18,987 bases of DNA from F23-B02 sp963650165 (GCA_963650165.1 CAVJKX010000025.1:1-18987); one strand, 5' to 3'. Shown: positions 1 through 6,900, counted from the stretch's first letter. Translations and numbers: made by a program. Notes: generated by a model from the sequence alone, not told the origin.

Positions 1-55
1 TCGCCTATTCGCTATCCTTTTTTCTTATCTGTCTCTCATCATTGTAACTCCTACA
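1..55. repeat. Left copy of a perfect 55-bp terminal inverted repeat
   Basis: The first 55 bases are the exact reverse complement of the last 55 (18933-18987); identity stops at base 56. Read outward from the window, the repeat looks like the beginning of a gene: a TAGGAG motif, then TTACA and ATGATG, though that frame stops after five codons. A TGTA-N5-TACA dyad (43-55) ends exactly at the inner boundary. Identical ends of exactly this length fit a contig cut at a shared k-mer of a repeat present in inverted copies. A genuine inverted repeat bounding a mobile or invertible segment is the alternative. Confidence 0.9.
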
Positions 56-65
56 CAGATAGCCG

Positions 66-86
66 ATCACAATTTCTTTATGTGAT
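66..86. promoter_or_regulatory. Possible operator palindrome upstream of rsmG
   Basis: ATCACA (66-71) and TGTGAT (81-86) form 6-bp inverted arms around 9 bases. The right arm touches the -35 box of the predicted rsmG promoter. No T-tract follows, so it is more likely a protein site than a terminator. The regulator is unknown and a chance match is possible. Confidence 0.25.
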
Positions 87-114
87 TGCGAAAAGAAAAC
101 GGATATGTTAAAAT
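86..114 (+). promoter_or_regulatory. Predicted rsmG promoter
   Basis: TTGCGA (86-91), a 17-bp spacer and TAAAAT (109-114), with TGT directly before the -10 (extended -10). This predicts a start near 121 and a leader of about 36 nt to the rsmG ATG. The start would fall inside the terminator hairpin at 116-135, so transcripts from this promoter would not carry a complete hairpin. Confidence 0.5.
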
Positions 115-115
115 G

Positions 116-143
116 AGTCGGGCATTTGCCCGACTTATTTTTT
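116..143 (+). terminator. Rho-independent terminator upstream of rsmG
   Basis: AGTCGGGCA (116-124) pairs with TGCCCGACT (127-135); about 8 bp form around a small loop, followed by TATTTTTTT. It lies only 13 bases before the rsmG start. It most likely ends transcripts entering from the left, insulating rsmG from whatever lies beyond the window. Confidence 0.7.
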
Positions 144-156
144 AATTGGAGCTTTT

Positions 157-858
157 ATGGATAATATTTTGAACGACGGCTTTGCGCAGCTCGGCATCAC
201 GCCCGACGCTTCCGCCGTCGAAAGACTGAAGGTATATTACGACTGTCTCGAGGAACGCAACCGCGTCATGAACCTGACGGCCATAAGCGGCACGGAGGAC
301 GTCGCACGGCTGCATTTTCTCGACTGCGCCGCGCTGCTCGCTGTCTGCGATTTTGCCGGCAAAAGGGTCGTCGACGTCGGAACGGGCGCGGGCTTTCCCG
401 GCATGGTGCTCAAGATCGTGCAGCCGGATATGGATATAACGCTGCTCGACAGCCTCAATAAGCGCATTGATTTCCTCGCCGAGCTCAGCGATAAGCTGGG
501 ACTCACGGGGCTTGAATGCGTCCATGCGCGCGCCGAGGAGCTGCCGGACGGACGCCGCGCGGCCTATGACATAGCGGTCTCCCGCGCCGTAGCACGCCTC
601 GGTACGCTCTGTGAGCTGTGCCTGCCGTATCTGCGCGTAGGGGGGACGTTTATAGCCATGAAGGGCCCGGACTGTGACGGAGAGGTCGGGGAGGCTCAAA
701 AGGCCATGCAGCTGCTCGGCGCGAACATCAAAGATATCGTGCGCTACACCGTCCCCGGAACGGATATCACCCATGCCGCCGTCGTCATCGAAAAGACAAA
801 GCCCACACACCCGAAATACCCGCGCAAATGGGCACAGATAAAAAAGCAGCCGCTGTAA
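157..858 (+). CDS. rsmG: 16S rRNA (guanine-527-N7)-methyltransferase RsmG
   Basis: This 233-residue protein matches RsmG (GidB), which uses S-adenosylmethionine to methylate N7 of G527 in the 530 loop of 16S rRNA. The family's N-terminal signature NRVMNLTAI is at about 35-43, and the SAM-binding glycine loop VVDVGTGAGFPG at 71-82. An acidic residue for ribose binding sits in LLDSLNKR near 97-103. A VSRAVA segment and a later MKGP motif are also typical. Length is normal. The ATG at 157 has a TTGGAG ribosome site five bases upstream. In many Firmicutes rsmG follows mnmG; here its own promoter and a terminator precede it, so it appears to be transcribed alone. It converges on the kinase gene at 898. 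Loss of this enzyme gives low-level streptomycin resistance in other bacteria (family knowledge). Confidence 0.95.
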   Translation: MDNILNDGFAQLGITPDASAVERLKVYYDCLEERNRVMNLTAISGTEDVARLHFLDCAALLAVCDFAGKRVVDVGTGAGFPGMVLKIVQPDMDITLLDSLNKRIDFLAELSDKLGLTGLECVHARAEELPDGRRAAYDIAVSRAVARLGTLCELCLPYLRVGGTFIAMKGPDCDGEVGEAQKAMQLLGANIKDIVRYTVPGTDITHAAVVIEKTKPTHPKYPRKWAQIKKQPL

Positions 859-895
859 AGCGAAAGCTCAGGTTCAAGACCTGAGCTTTCGCTTT
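857..895. terminator. Bidirectional terminator between rsmG and the kinase gene
   Basis: A perfect 17-bp stem (857-873 with 879-895) and a 5-base loop (TCAAG). The outer ends are AAA and TTT, giving a short U-tract in both directions. It begins within the rsmG stop codon and ends just before the stop codon (898-900) of the opposing gene, so one hairpin serves both convergent units. Confidence 0.8.
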
Positions 896-897
896 AT

Positions 898-1830
898 TCA
901 TTCGTATTGGCCGCCGCCTATAAACTCGCGTATCAGCGCGTCGGGCGCGACGAGCTTTTCATCGATGACGCCGAAGAGCTGCAGCGCGGGCAGCACCGTG
1001 CGCAGCTCGTCGTAGCGCTCGATGCCCTCGGGAATGGAGGAGAACAGCTGCGTCGCCGTTTCGTTCATGACGGCCATCTCGTAGGGAAAGGCCGAGTCGA
1101 ACAGGAAATTCGCCTTGTTCTTGAACGGCGAGATGTAGCTCTTTTCGCCTCTGCGGACGTTTGCCCACATCTTGAGCGTCGCTGCGGGGTCTGCGCCGCG
1201 GAAGTTGTAGTCGCGCACGGTGCGCCGCACGAGGCGGAACCATGTGCCCTTGAAGCAGACCTGACCGTTGAACTGAACGTCGCTGCGCGCGGAGATATAG
1301 AGCTTGAATGCGTTCGGGTGCTTTTCGGTTATCATGTCGTTCAAGGCGTGTATGCCCTCGAAAACGACGATCTCGTCCTTCTTGAGCTTTATCGATTTTG
1401 ACGGCTCGAGCACGCGCATCTGCCGCGAGAACTCGTATTTCGGGATGAATATGCGCTCGCCCGCGGCGAGCATGTCAAAGTGCTCGTTGAGAAGCTCCAT
1501 GTCGAGGCACAGAGGGGACTCAAGATCGATATCGCCCTCGGGAGTGCGCGGTGAGGTGGCCGGATCGACGGTTTTGAAATAGTCGTCCATGCCGACGTAA
1601 TATGCGTGAACGCCGCGGCGCTCGAGCTCCTCGCTTATCTTGCGCGCTGTCGTCGTCTTGCCAGAGCCGGAGGGGCCGGACATGAGAACTATCGGACTGC
1701 GGCGGCTGTTTTCGATTATCTTATTCGCCGCGTCCCTGACGCGGCCTGCGTACACCTCGTCGCACTCCTCGATAAAGCCCTTGGGGTCCGCGACGGTGCG
1801 GAAGTTTATTTCCTTGAGATCAAATGCCAT
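898..1830 (-). CDS. Uridine-kinase-like nucleoside kinase
   Basis: The 310-residue product belongs to the P-loop uridine kinase / phosphoribulokinase family. The Walker A motif GPSGSGKTT is at 52-60, preceded by the strand SPIVLM. A YYVGMDDYFK segment (77-86) matches the DDYF substrate-side motif, and VVFEGIHAL (155-163) is the Walker B-like strand. These enzymes phosphorylate uridine or cytidine with ATP or GTP for pyrimidine salvage. Many clostridial relatives of about 550 residues carry N-terminal TGS/threonyl-tRNA-synthetase-like domains; this one has only a 45-residue extension and is essentially the bare kinase. The ATG overlaps the hemZ stop by one base (TAATG), with AAGGAG upstream inside hemZ, so it is probably translationally coupled. 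The exact substrate cannot be read from sequence; uridine is an inference. Confidence 0.8.
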   Translation of the reverse strand: MAFDLKEINFRTVADPKGFIEECDEVYAGRVRDAANKIIENSRRSPIVLMSGPSGSGKTTTARKISEELERRGVHAYYVGMDDYFKTVDPATSPRTPEGDIDLESPLCLDMELLNEHFDMLAAGERIFIPKYEFSRQMRVLEPSKSIKLKKDEIVVFEGIHALNDMITEKHPNAFKLYISARSDVQFNGQVCFKGTWFRLVRRTVRDYNFRGADPAATLKMWANVRRGEKSYISPFKNKANFLFDSAFPYEMAVMNETATQLFSSIPEGIERYDELRTVLPALQLFGVIDEKLVAPDALIREFIGGGQYE

Positions 1831-3308
1831 TACTTTTCGTTCTCCTTACTGTAGAAATCTATTATGCCCTGCTTGTCACGGCAGGTTTTTTGTATACCGG
1901 ATATGTATTCACTCGGATATTTCGGCGCGAAGAAGCGGATGTTCCGCCCACCGTAGGGGGAGACGAGCTTCGTTGAGCCTCCGCCGCCGAGCGCGACAAT
2001 GGAGCACAGCTCCTCCATGATGCACACGTTGTAGATATTCTCGCTGCCTGGCTTTGCCCAGCCGACGTTTTCAAAGCCGCCGGACATGAACTTCTGCCTG
2101 TACAGATAATACGGCGCCCAGCCGCCGCCGCGCAGCCTTTCGGCCGCCAGATCGAGCATTTTGCCGACCTCGGCATCGGAGGGGATGGGGCTGCCCTCGA
2201 GAGTTATGCGCGAGCCCTTTTTGAGCGAGAGCGTGTGTACGGTTATATTCTCCGGCGAAAGTCCCGTGACGGTGTCAAGCGTTTTTTCAAAGCCCTCGAC
2301 GCTGTCGGAGGGCAGTCCGGCGATTAGGTCCATATTGACCGCCATGCCGCCGACCCTGCGCACGGCGTCCAGCGCGTCGAGGATATCTCCTGCCGAGTGC
2401 CTGCGGCCGATGACCTCGAGCACATCGTCGCTCATCGTCTGCGGGTTTACGCTTATGCGGTCAACGCCGTGCGCGCGCAGCGTGCGCAGCTTTTCCTCCG
2501 TTATCGTGTCGGGCCTGCCGGCCTCAACGGTGTATTCGCGCAGACGCGAAAGGTCAAAGCGCTGCTCTATCCGCGAGCACAGCCCGTCAAGCTGCCGGGC
2601 GCTCAGCGTCGTAGGCGTTCCGCCGCCCATGTAGACGGATATGACGGAAAGTCCGAGACTGCTGACGGCATCTGCCGCCGCGTCGATCTCCTGCATGAGC
2701 GCGTCGAGAAAAGGCGGGATGAGCTTCATGTTCTTTTCGACAGACTGACTCACAAAGCTGCAATACGAGCACCTTGTCGGGCAGAAGGGTATGCCGACGT
2801 ACAGGCAGATATCGCGCTCGCCCAGGCTTTTTATAACACTCTCGGTCACCAGCGCCGTGTCGCGGCAGAGAGCGGCCCGCTGCCCGCTCACGTCGTAGTC
2901 GGCGACGAATTTTCTGAGCGCCGCGTCGGGACTTTTGCCCTCGAGCTCCTCGCGGAAGAGCTTGCCCGGCCTTACGCCCGTGAGCATTCCCCACGCCGGC
3001 TTCTTATGTCCGGCGCGGATGGCGGCGCGGTAAAACGCCGTTTTGATTATGCGGCTGCAAAGTTTGCCGCGCGCTATATCGTCTGTCATGAGCTCCGTCC
3101 TGACGGAGCTTTTTGCCCTGTATTCCGCACCGTTTATCACAAGGCGGCAGCTTGCCGTCGTGAAGATATCTCTCTGCGAGAGCCGCAGCTCGACCCTGTC
3201 TCCCTCCGGCCTGCCCTCGGGGTATTCCGGCCTTTCGGAAGGATAGAGCGACAGCAGCATCTGCTCGGCTGCGTATTTATAATCATGTCCGTAAAAATAA
3301 AGTCTCAC
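1830..3308 (-). CDS. hemZ: Radical SAM coproporphyrinogen dehydrogenase-like protein HemZ
   Basis: This 492-residue protein has the radical SAM cluster motif CPTRCSYC (C176, C180, C183) that binds a [4Fe-4S] cluster and S-adenosylmethionine, followed by YMGGGTPTTL (226-235), typical of the HemN/HemW/HemZ branch. An N-terminal extension of about 165 residues, including GMLTGVRPGKL (107-117), is characteristic of clostridial HemZ. HemZ is annotated as oxygen-independent coproporphyrinogen oxidation, but many anaerobic clostridia carry it without a complete haem pathway, so the real substrate is uncertain. The start is GTG at 3308 with AAGGAGA six bases upstream. It has a well-formed promoter at 3340-3368 and is followed by the uridine-kinase-like gene with a one-base overlap. 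No haem gene is nearby. Confidence 0.9.
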   Translation of the reverse strand: MRLYFYGHDYKYAAEQMLLSLYPSERPEYPEGRPEGDRVELRLSQRDIFTTASCRLVINGAEYRAKSSVRTELMTDDIARGKLCSRIIKTAFYRAAIRAGHKKPAWGMLTGVRPGKLFREELEGKSPDAALRKFVADYDVSGQRAALCRDTALVTESVIKSLGERDICLYVGIPFCPTRCSYCSFVSQSVEKNMKLIPPFLDALMQEIDAAADAVSSLGLSVISVYMGGGTPTTLSARQLDGLCSRIEQRFDLSRLREYTVEAGRPDTITEEKLRTLRAHGVDRISVNPQTMSDDVLEVIGRRHSAGDILDALDAVRRVGGMAVNMDLIAGLPSDSVEGFEKTLDTVTGLSPENITVHTLSLKKGSRITLEGSPIPSDAEVGKMLDLAAERLRGGGWAPYYLYRQKFMSGGFENVGWAKPGSENIYNVCIMEELCSIVALGGGGSTKLVSPYGGRNIRFFAPKYPSEYISGIQKTCRDKQGIIDFYSKENEK

Positions 3309-3339
3309 GGCGCGTCTCCTTGTGCAATGATAATTTTAA

Positions 3340-3368
3340 ATTATACCACAGAAAATGAATTATTACAA
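3340..3368 (-). promoter_or_regulatory. Predicted hemZ promoter
   Basis: On the minus strand TTGTAA (3368-3363) is followed by a 17-bp spacer and TATAAT (3345-3340), with TGG just before the -10. A start near 3333 gives a short leader to the AAGGAGA site and GTG of hemZ. The hexamers and spacing are the same as in the gdpP promoter. Confidence 0.65.
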
Positions 3369-3412
3369 CGATTTGAAATAAAAGCTGCAAAAAGCGGCGC
3401 GGCGTAAAAATA

Positions 3413-3421
3413 TGCTATAAT
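3413..3421 (+). promoter_or_regulatory. Extended -10 promoter element for the ECF sigma / ABC operon
   Basis: TGC directly precedes a perfect TATAAT (3416-3421). No good -35 hexamer is found 16-18 bp upstream (the region is AGCGGC), so this would rely on the extended -10, or on an alternative sigma factor. The predicted start near 3428 supports the GTG at 3477 as the first codon. No clear ECF-type autoregulated promoter was recognised. Confidence 0.45.
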
Positions 3422-3476
3422 AGCTTGATCCTTTTTGAGCTTTTTTGCGTTTATATATCTGAAAAGAGGTGAGCGG

Positions 3477-4013
3477 GTGGAGGATGCGTTACTTATACAT
3501 CGGATAAAGCAGGGCGACGAGGCGGCGTTCGAAGCTCTGGTGCGGAGGCACTACGACGGCGTTTATGCCTTCTGTTTCCGGCGCTGCGGAGACAGGGAGC
3601 TCGCCGCCGACCTTACGCAGGAGGTGTTCCTCAAGCTCGTCACAGCCGTTTACCGATATTCGGTGACGGGCAGGTTCACAAACTATCTGATGACTATAGC
3701 CGTCAATGTCTGCAATGACTATTACAGACGCAGAAGGCCCGACGGCGCAGAGCTTTCGGAGAACTCGGCCGCCGCTCCCGACTCCGAGACGCGGATACTC
3801 AAAAACGACAGCGCCGACGCCGTGCGCCGTGCGTTGGACGCGCTTCCCGGCGAGCAGCGCGATACCGTGATACTGCGCTACTGGCATGATATGAAGCTGC
3901 GCGATATCGCCGCGGTGACGGGCGTTCCGCTCGCAACGGCAAAATCGCGTTTGCGGCTTGGCATGGCGCGGATGCGAAAAATACTCGGAGAGGGTGAATA
4001 CGATGAGACTTAA
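3477..4013 (+). CDS. ECF-type RNA polymerase sigma factor
   Basis: This is a 178-residue sigma-70 family protein of the extracytoplasmic-function type, with only regions 2 and 4. Region 2 spans about 8-85 and includes DLTQEVFLKL (45-54), the hallmark of -10 recognition and core binding. Region 4 spans about 120-172, with LPGEQRDTVILRYWHDMKL and a helix-turn-helix in DIAAVTGVPLATAKSRL. The frame stays open upstream to a TTG at 3435, but GTG at 3477 has an AGAGGTGAG ribosome site just before it, and the TTG would leave almost no leader after the predicted -10. It overlaps the next gene by 11 bases. It is likely to control its own operon, coupling an unknown envelope signal to the ABC exporter. 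No zinc-finger anti-sigma gene is present; the next membrane protein occupies that position. Confidence 0.88.
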   Translation: MEDALLIHRIKQGDEAAFEALVRRHYDGVYAFCFRRCGDRELAADLTQEVFLKLVTAVYRYSVTGRFTNYLMTIAVNVCNDYYRRRRPDGAELSENSAAAPDSETRILKNDSADAVRRALDALPGEQRDTVILRYWHDMKLRDIAAVTGVPLATAKSRLRLGMARMRKILGEGEYDET

Positions 4014-4728
4014 ATATGATGTTCCGGCGCCGCCGGAGAACGCTGCGGAGCGCACGATAGAGCAGGGGGTGCGGTATATGCGCTCTTGCCGCCCGGCTAA
4101 AATGCCCTTGTCAAAGCTGTGTGCCCTCCAGCTCGGCAGTATCTCACCGCTGTACTGGTCGGTGCAGCTTGCGGCGCTTATAGCAATGCTCTGTCTGCGC
4201 TCAAGCGGCTCTGCGGATACCGCGGCGGCGCAGCTTGCGATGACGGTTTACGCCGGAGTGATAAGCACGCTGGCCTGCCCCGAGCTCATGCGTGATATAT
4301 TCTGCCGCATGAGCGAGATAGAGCTGAGCTGCCGCATAAGCGGAGCTGAGCTCCTGGCAGCGCGACTGTTGATAATAGGCGCTGCCGATCTTGTCGGCGT
4401 CGCTGCTGCCGCTGCGATCACTGCGGCGAAATTTCATACGGCGCTTGCATCTGCGCTCGTGACCGGCGCGGCACTGCTGTTTTCGTCGGCCTTTACAGCG
4501 CTTGCCGCGCTGCGCATACTGCCGTTCATCCGCAGCAGGGCTGCCGCACTGTCGCTGTCGCTGACGGTTTCGGCCGCCGTCGGCATAGTGTGCACATCCG
4601 TGCCGCGGAGTATGCGGACGTGGTACATTTTCTGCGCCGTGAGCCTTGCGCTTCTGGCAGCGGAGCTTTGGTATGAACTGAGAGCCGTCAAAACGGGAAA
4701 GGGGATGAACATATGGAACTGTGCCTGA
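4003..4728 (+). CDS. Six-helix membrane protein of unknown function in an ECF sigma operon
   Basis: The 241-residue product is not recognised as a named family. A hydrophilic N-terminus of about 47 residues (RLKYDVPAPPENAAERTIEQ) is followed by roughly six hydrophobic segments near 48-66, 74-93, 119-142, 147-170, 179-200 and 206-222. A charged amphipathic stretch, MRDIFCRMSEIELSCRISG (96-114), sits between helices 2 and 3 and probably faces the cytoplasm. ATG at 4003 is chosen because GGAGAGGGTG lies just upstream and it overlaps the sigma gene by 11 bases; an in-frame ATG at 3958 lies deeper in that gene. Its last 16 bases overlap the ABC ATPase gene. Position suggests either an anti-sigma partner or a membrane subunit of the ABC system. 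No zinc-binding anti-sigma motif (HxxxCxxC) is visible. Confidence 0.7.
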   Translation: MRLKYDVPAPPENAAERTIEQGVRYMRSCRPAKMPLSKLCALQLGSISPLYWSVQLAALIAMLCLRSSGSADTAAAQLAMTVYAGVISTLACPELMRDIFCRMSEIELSCRISGAELLAARLLIIGAADLVGVAAAAAITAAKFHTALASALVTGAALLFSSAFTALAALRILPFIRSRAAALSLSLTVSAAVGIVCTSVPRSMRTWYIFCAVSLALLAAELWYELRAVKTGKGMNIWNCA

Positions 4729-5600
4729 ACAATGTCTCAAAGCAGTATAAGGATAAGCTTGCCGTCAACGCACTGACTTTGACTCTGCACGAGGGAGTCT
4801 GCGGCCTGCTCGGACCGAACGGCTCGGGCAAGACTACACTTATGCGCATGCTCTGCACCGTACTGCGCCCGAGCGGCGGCAGCATCACGCTTGACGGTGA
4901 GAATATCCGCGAGCTCGGCGCAGACTACCGCGATAAGCTCGGCTATCTGCCGCAGGACTTCGGCTACTATCCGAGCTTCACCGGCAGGGATTTTCTTATG
5001 TACCTTGCAGCGCTGAAGGGACTGACAAGGTATCAGGCCGAGGAAAAGTGTGCGCGGCTTCTGGAGCTCACGGGCCTTGCTGCTGCCGCGGATAAAAAGC
5101 TGCGCAGCTACTCGGGCGGCATGCGCCAGCGCATCGGTATTGCTCAGGCGCTCATAAACGATCCGAAAATACTCGTTCTCGACGAGCCGACGAGCGGACT
5201 TGATCCCGCCGAGCGCGCAAAATTCCGCAATATAATAAGCAGCCTGTCCGAGGACCGCATAATTTTATTATCGACGCACATCGTTTCGGACGTGGAGTAT
5301 ATCGCCGACCGCATCGTACTTATGAAAAACGGACAGGCAGCCCTTGAGGATACGGGCGAGAATATATGCAGCGGCATTTCCGGCATGGTATGGGAGTGCT
5401 GCGTTCCGCAGCGGGAGGCGGACAGGCTCACAGCAGCGCATGTCGTCACAAATCTGCACAGCACACACGATGGAGTGCAGCTGCGCATGGTTTCGGAGAC
5501 GCGCCCGACGGCGCAGGCCGTATCCGTTGAGCCGAAGCTTGAGGATATGTATCTTTACTATTTCAGACAGGAGCTTGAAAATGAACCTGATAAAGCTTGA
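4713..5600 (+). CDS. ABC transporter ATP-binding protein
   Basis: The 295-residue ATPase contains all catalytic motifs: Walker A GPNGSGKT (34-41), Q-loop at Q81 in YLPQDFGYYP, signature YSGGMRQR (133-140), Walker B ILVLDEPTSGLDP (153-165) and the switch histidine in STHIVSD (H189). Motif spacing and the short C-terminal extension fit the drug/lantibiotic exporter group (BcrA/CcmA-like) that pairs with ABC-2 permeases. It would power export by the permease encoded downstream. ATG 4713 has AAAGGGG upstream and overlaps the preceding gene by 16 bases; the 3' end overlaps the permease gene by 20 bases, so all four genes are tightly coupled. The exported substrate cannot be deduced; peptide or antibiotic resistance is a common role for such ECF-linked systems (inference). 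Confidence 0.92.
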   Translation: MELCLNNVSKQYKDKLAVNALTLTLHEGVCGLLGPNGSGKTTLMRMLCTVLRPSGGSITLDGENIRELGADYRDKLGYLPQDFGYYPSFTGRDFLMYLAALKGLTRYQAEEKCARLLELTGLAAAADKKLRSYSGGMRQRIGIAQALINDPKILVLDEPTSGLDPAERAKFRNIISSLSEDRIILLSTHIVSDVEYIADRIVLMKNGQAALEDTGENICSGISGMVWECCVPQREADRLTAAHVVTNLHSTHDGVQLRMVSETRPTAQAVSVEPKLEDMYLYYFRQELENEPDKA

Positions 5601-6783
5601 ATTTAAAAAGCTGTTCACTCCGCTGACGGTCATCGTGCTCGCCGTGATGCTGGCGGTGAATATGTATGCGGCGTTTACGCATCAGGGTGTGTTTTACGCC
5701 GGTGCACGACGGTCTGAGCTTGCAGAACTGAAGGCTGAGGAAAGCAAAATGCGCGGTGCGATAGACGATGAATGGATCGCCGCACGCAATGCCGAGGTAC
5801 AGGCGATCTTAAATACTCCCGAGTATCAGAAAAATGAGGAGGAGCTCGAGGAGCTTCGCCGCCATATGCGGGAGGAGGGCTTATCCGAAGCTGTGATCGA
5901 GGAGCGGCTGGCATGTCCGCAGAATCGCCTGAATGCCGAGGGACTCAGCGAATACGAGCGGACCGAGCCTTATATCTATGCCGCAAATTTTTATGATCAC
6001 GCAGAGATGATAAAGCGGAAACTGCTTGCCGAATACGCAGGTGACGAGACCGTGTGCGCGGATATAAGAGAGCGCTATGACCGGCTTATAAACGACTATA
6101 TGGCATATTATGATTATTCTCTCGCCTATGAGAATATTCAGTATGCTGCGGCAAATTTGTTTCATCTTACGATCGGCATACCCGTTCTTGTCGGCCTCGC
6201 GCCGCTGTTTTCCCGCGAGAGGGTGCGCAGGACCGACGCTCTGCTGCTGTCGTCAAAGAGGGGACGCCGTGAGCTTGCGCGGGCAAAGCTCTGCGCGGGA
6301 GTGCTGTTTGCGGCTCTCGTATGGCTTATAATGGCGGCTTCCGTCACGGCATATGCGCTGCTGTTTTTTGGCACGCAGGGCTTCGGAGGGCTATGGCAGT
6401 CGTTCACGGATATAACCTCGCCGTTTTTATGGACGATCGGACAGGCGGTCATCACGGAGCTTATGACCTGCCTTATCGGCACGCTGTTTTTCGCCTTTGC
6501 GGTTATGCTCATCTCGGAGCTTTCGCGCAGTATGTTCCTTGCCGTGATACTCGCGGCCGCACTGCTGCTAACGCCTTTGTTTCTCGAACCGGCAGCAAAA
6601 ACGGCGGTATTCCTGCCGACCTATATCATGCGCGGCGTAGCAATATGGTCGCTGTACCTTCCGTCAAAGCTCTTCGGCAGCGTCGTGCCGGAGCAGTATA
6701 TGGCCCTTGCGGCAGCGGCCGTGCTCAGCGCCGTCTGCGCCGCCGCCTCCGTGCGCGTGTTCGCCCGCTCGCAGGCAAGATAA
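5581..6783 (+). CDS. ABC-2 type permease with a large extracytoplasmic loop
   Basis: This 400-residue membrane protein starts MNLIKLEFKKLF, the usual short cytoplasmic lead of ABC-2 permeases. A first helix (about 12-31) is followed by some 155 hydrophilic residues (35-190), rich in Glu, Arg and Ala, with a likely coiled-coil section (45-110). Five further hydrophobic segments lie near 192-210, 236-262, 288-310, 317-333 and 373-394. The wide gap between helices 1 and 2 is typical of the ABC2_membrane_3-like group. ATG 5581 overlaps the ATPase gene by 20 bases and has CAGGAGC upstream. The frame is open for 79 more codons upstream, but that part lies inside the ATPase gene and has no sign of coding. 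The operon ends at the terminator 6801-6834. Confidence 0.85.
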   Translation: MNLIKLEFKKLFTPLTVIVLAVMLAVNMYAAFTHQGVFYAGARRSELAELKAEESKMRGAIDDEWIAARNAEVQAILNTPEYQKNEEELEELRRHMREEGLSEAVIEERLACPQNRLNAEGLSEYERTEPYIYAANFYDHAEMIKRKLLAEYAGDETVCADIRERYDRLINDYMAYYDYSLAYENIQYAAANLFHLTIGIPVLVGLAPLFSRERVRRTDALLLSSKRGRRELARAKLCAGVLFAALVWLIMAASVTAYALLFFGTQGFGGLWQSFTDITSPFLWTIGQAVITELMTCLIGTLFFAFAVMLISELSRSMFLAVILAAALLLTPLFLEPAAKTAVFLPTYIMRGVAIWSLYLPSKLFGSVVPEQYMALAAAAVLSAVCAAASVRVFARSQAR

Positions 6784-6800
6784 GTAAATATCTGCATATC

Positions 6801-6834
6801 AAAAAATGTCCGGACTCGGTTCCGGGCATTTTTT
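6801..6834 (+). terminator. Terminator of the ECF sigma / ABC operon
   Basis: A 14-bp stem (6801-6814 with 6821-6834, one G-U pair) encloses a 6-base loop and ends in a run of six T. The matching A-run on the left arm also makes it plausible in reverse, but no minus-strand gene is near. Confidence 0.85.
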
Positions 6835-6864
6835 CGCTTCCGGCAAAATCGGGCTCTATAAAAA

Positions 6865-6878
6865 ATTACAGTTGTAAT
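6865..6878. promoter_or_regulatory. TACAnnTGTA-type palindrome at the gdpP -35 box
   Basis: ATTACA (6865-6870) and TGTAAT (6873-6878) form a perfect 6-bp inverted repeat with a 2-bp spacer. The core matches the TACAnnTGTA consensus known for CopY operators and related BlaI/MecI-family sites. It overlaps the -35 hexamer (6872-6877), a suitable place for repression. No BlaI/CopY gene is in the window. Confidence 0.35.
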
Positions 6879-6900
6879 CAGACCGATACTTTGTTATAAT
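6872..6900 (+). promoter_or_regulatory. Predicted gdpP promoter
   Basis: TTGTAA (6872-6877), a 17-bp spacer and TATAAT (6895-6900), with TGT before the -10. The predicted start near 6907 leaves about 39 nt of leader to the gdpP ATG. As no terminator is seen before 14707, it could drive the whole gdpP-rplI-dnaB-tilS-hpt-ftsH series. Confidence 0.7.

Noticed and set aside
2397..3407. 336-codon open frame antisense to hemZ
   Set aside because: Opposite a clear radical SAM gene and runs through the hemZ promoter; no family resemblance.
3435..3476. TTG-initiated extension of the sigma factor
   Set aside because: No ribosome site, would start only a few bases after the predicted transcript start, and adds residues (SFFAFIYLKRG) not typical of ECF factors.
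3309..3476. Riboswitch or small RNA in the hemZ/sigma divergent region
   Set aside because: The 168 bases are AT-rich and are explained by two promoters and ribosome sites; no stable conserved-looking structure was found.
5344..5580. 79-codon N-terminal extension of the ABC permease
   Set aside because: It overlaps the ATPase gene in another frame and is Arg-rich noise; the MNLIKLEFKK start with CAGGAGC is standard.
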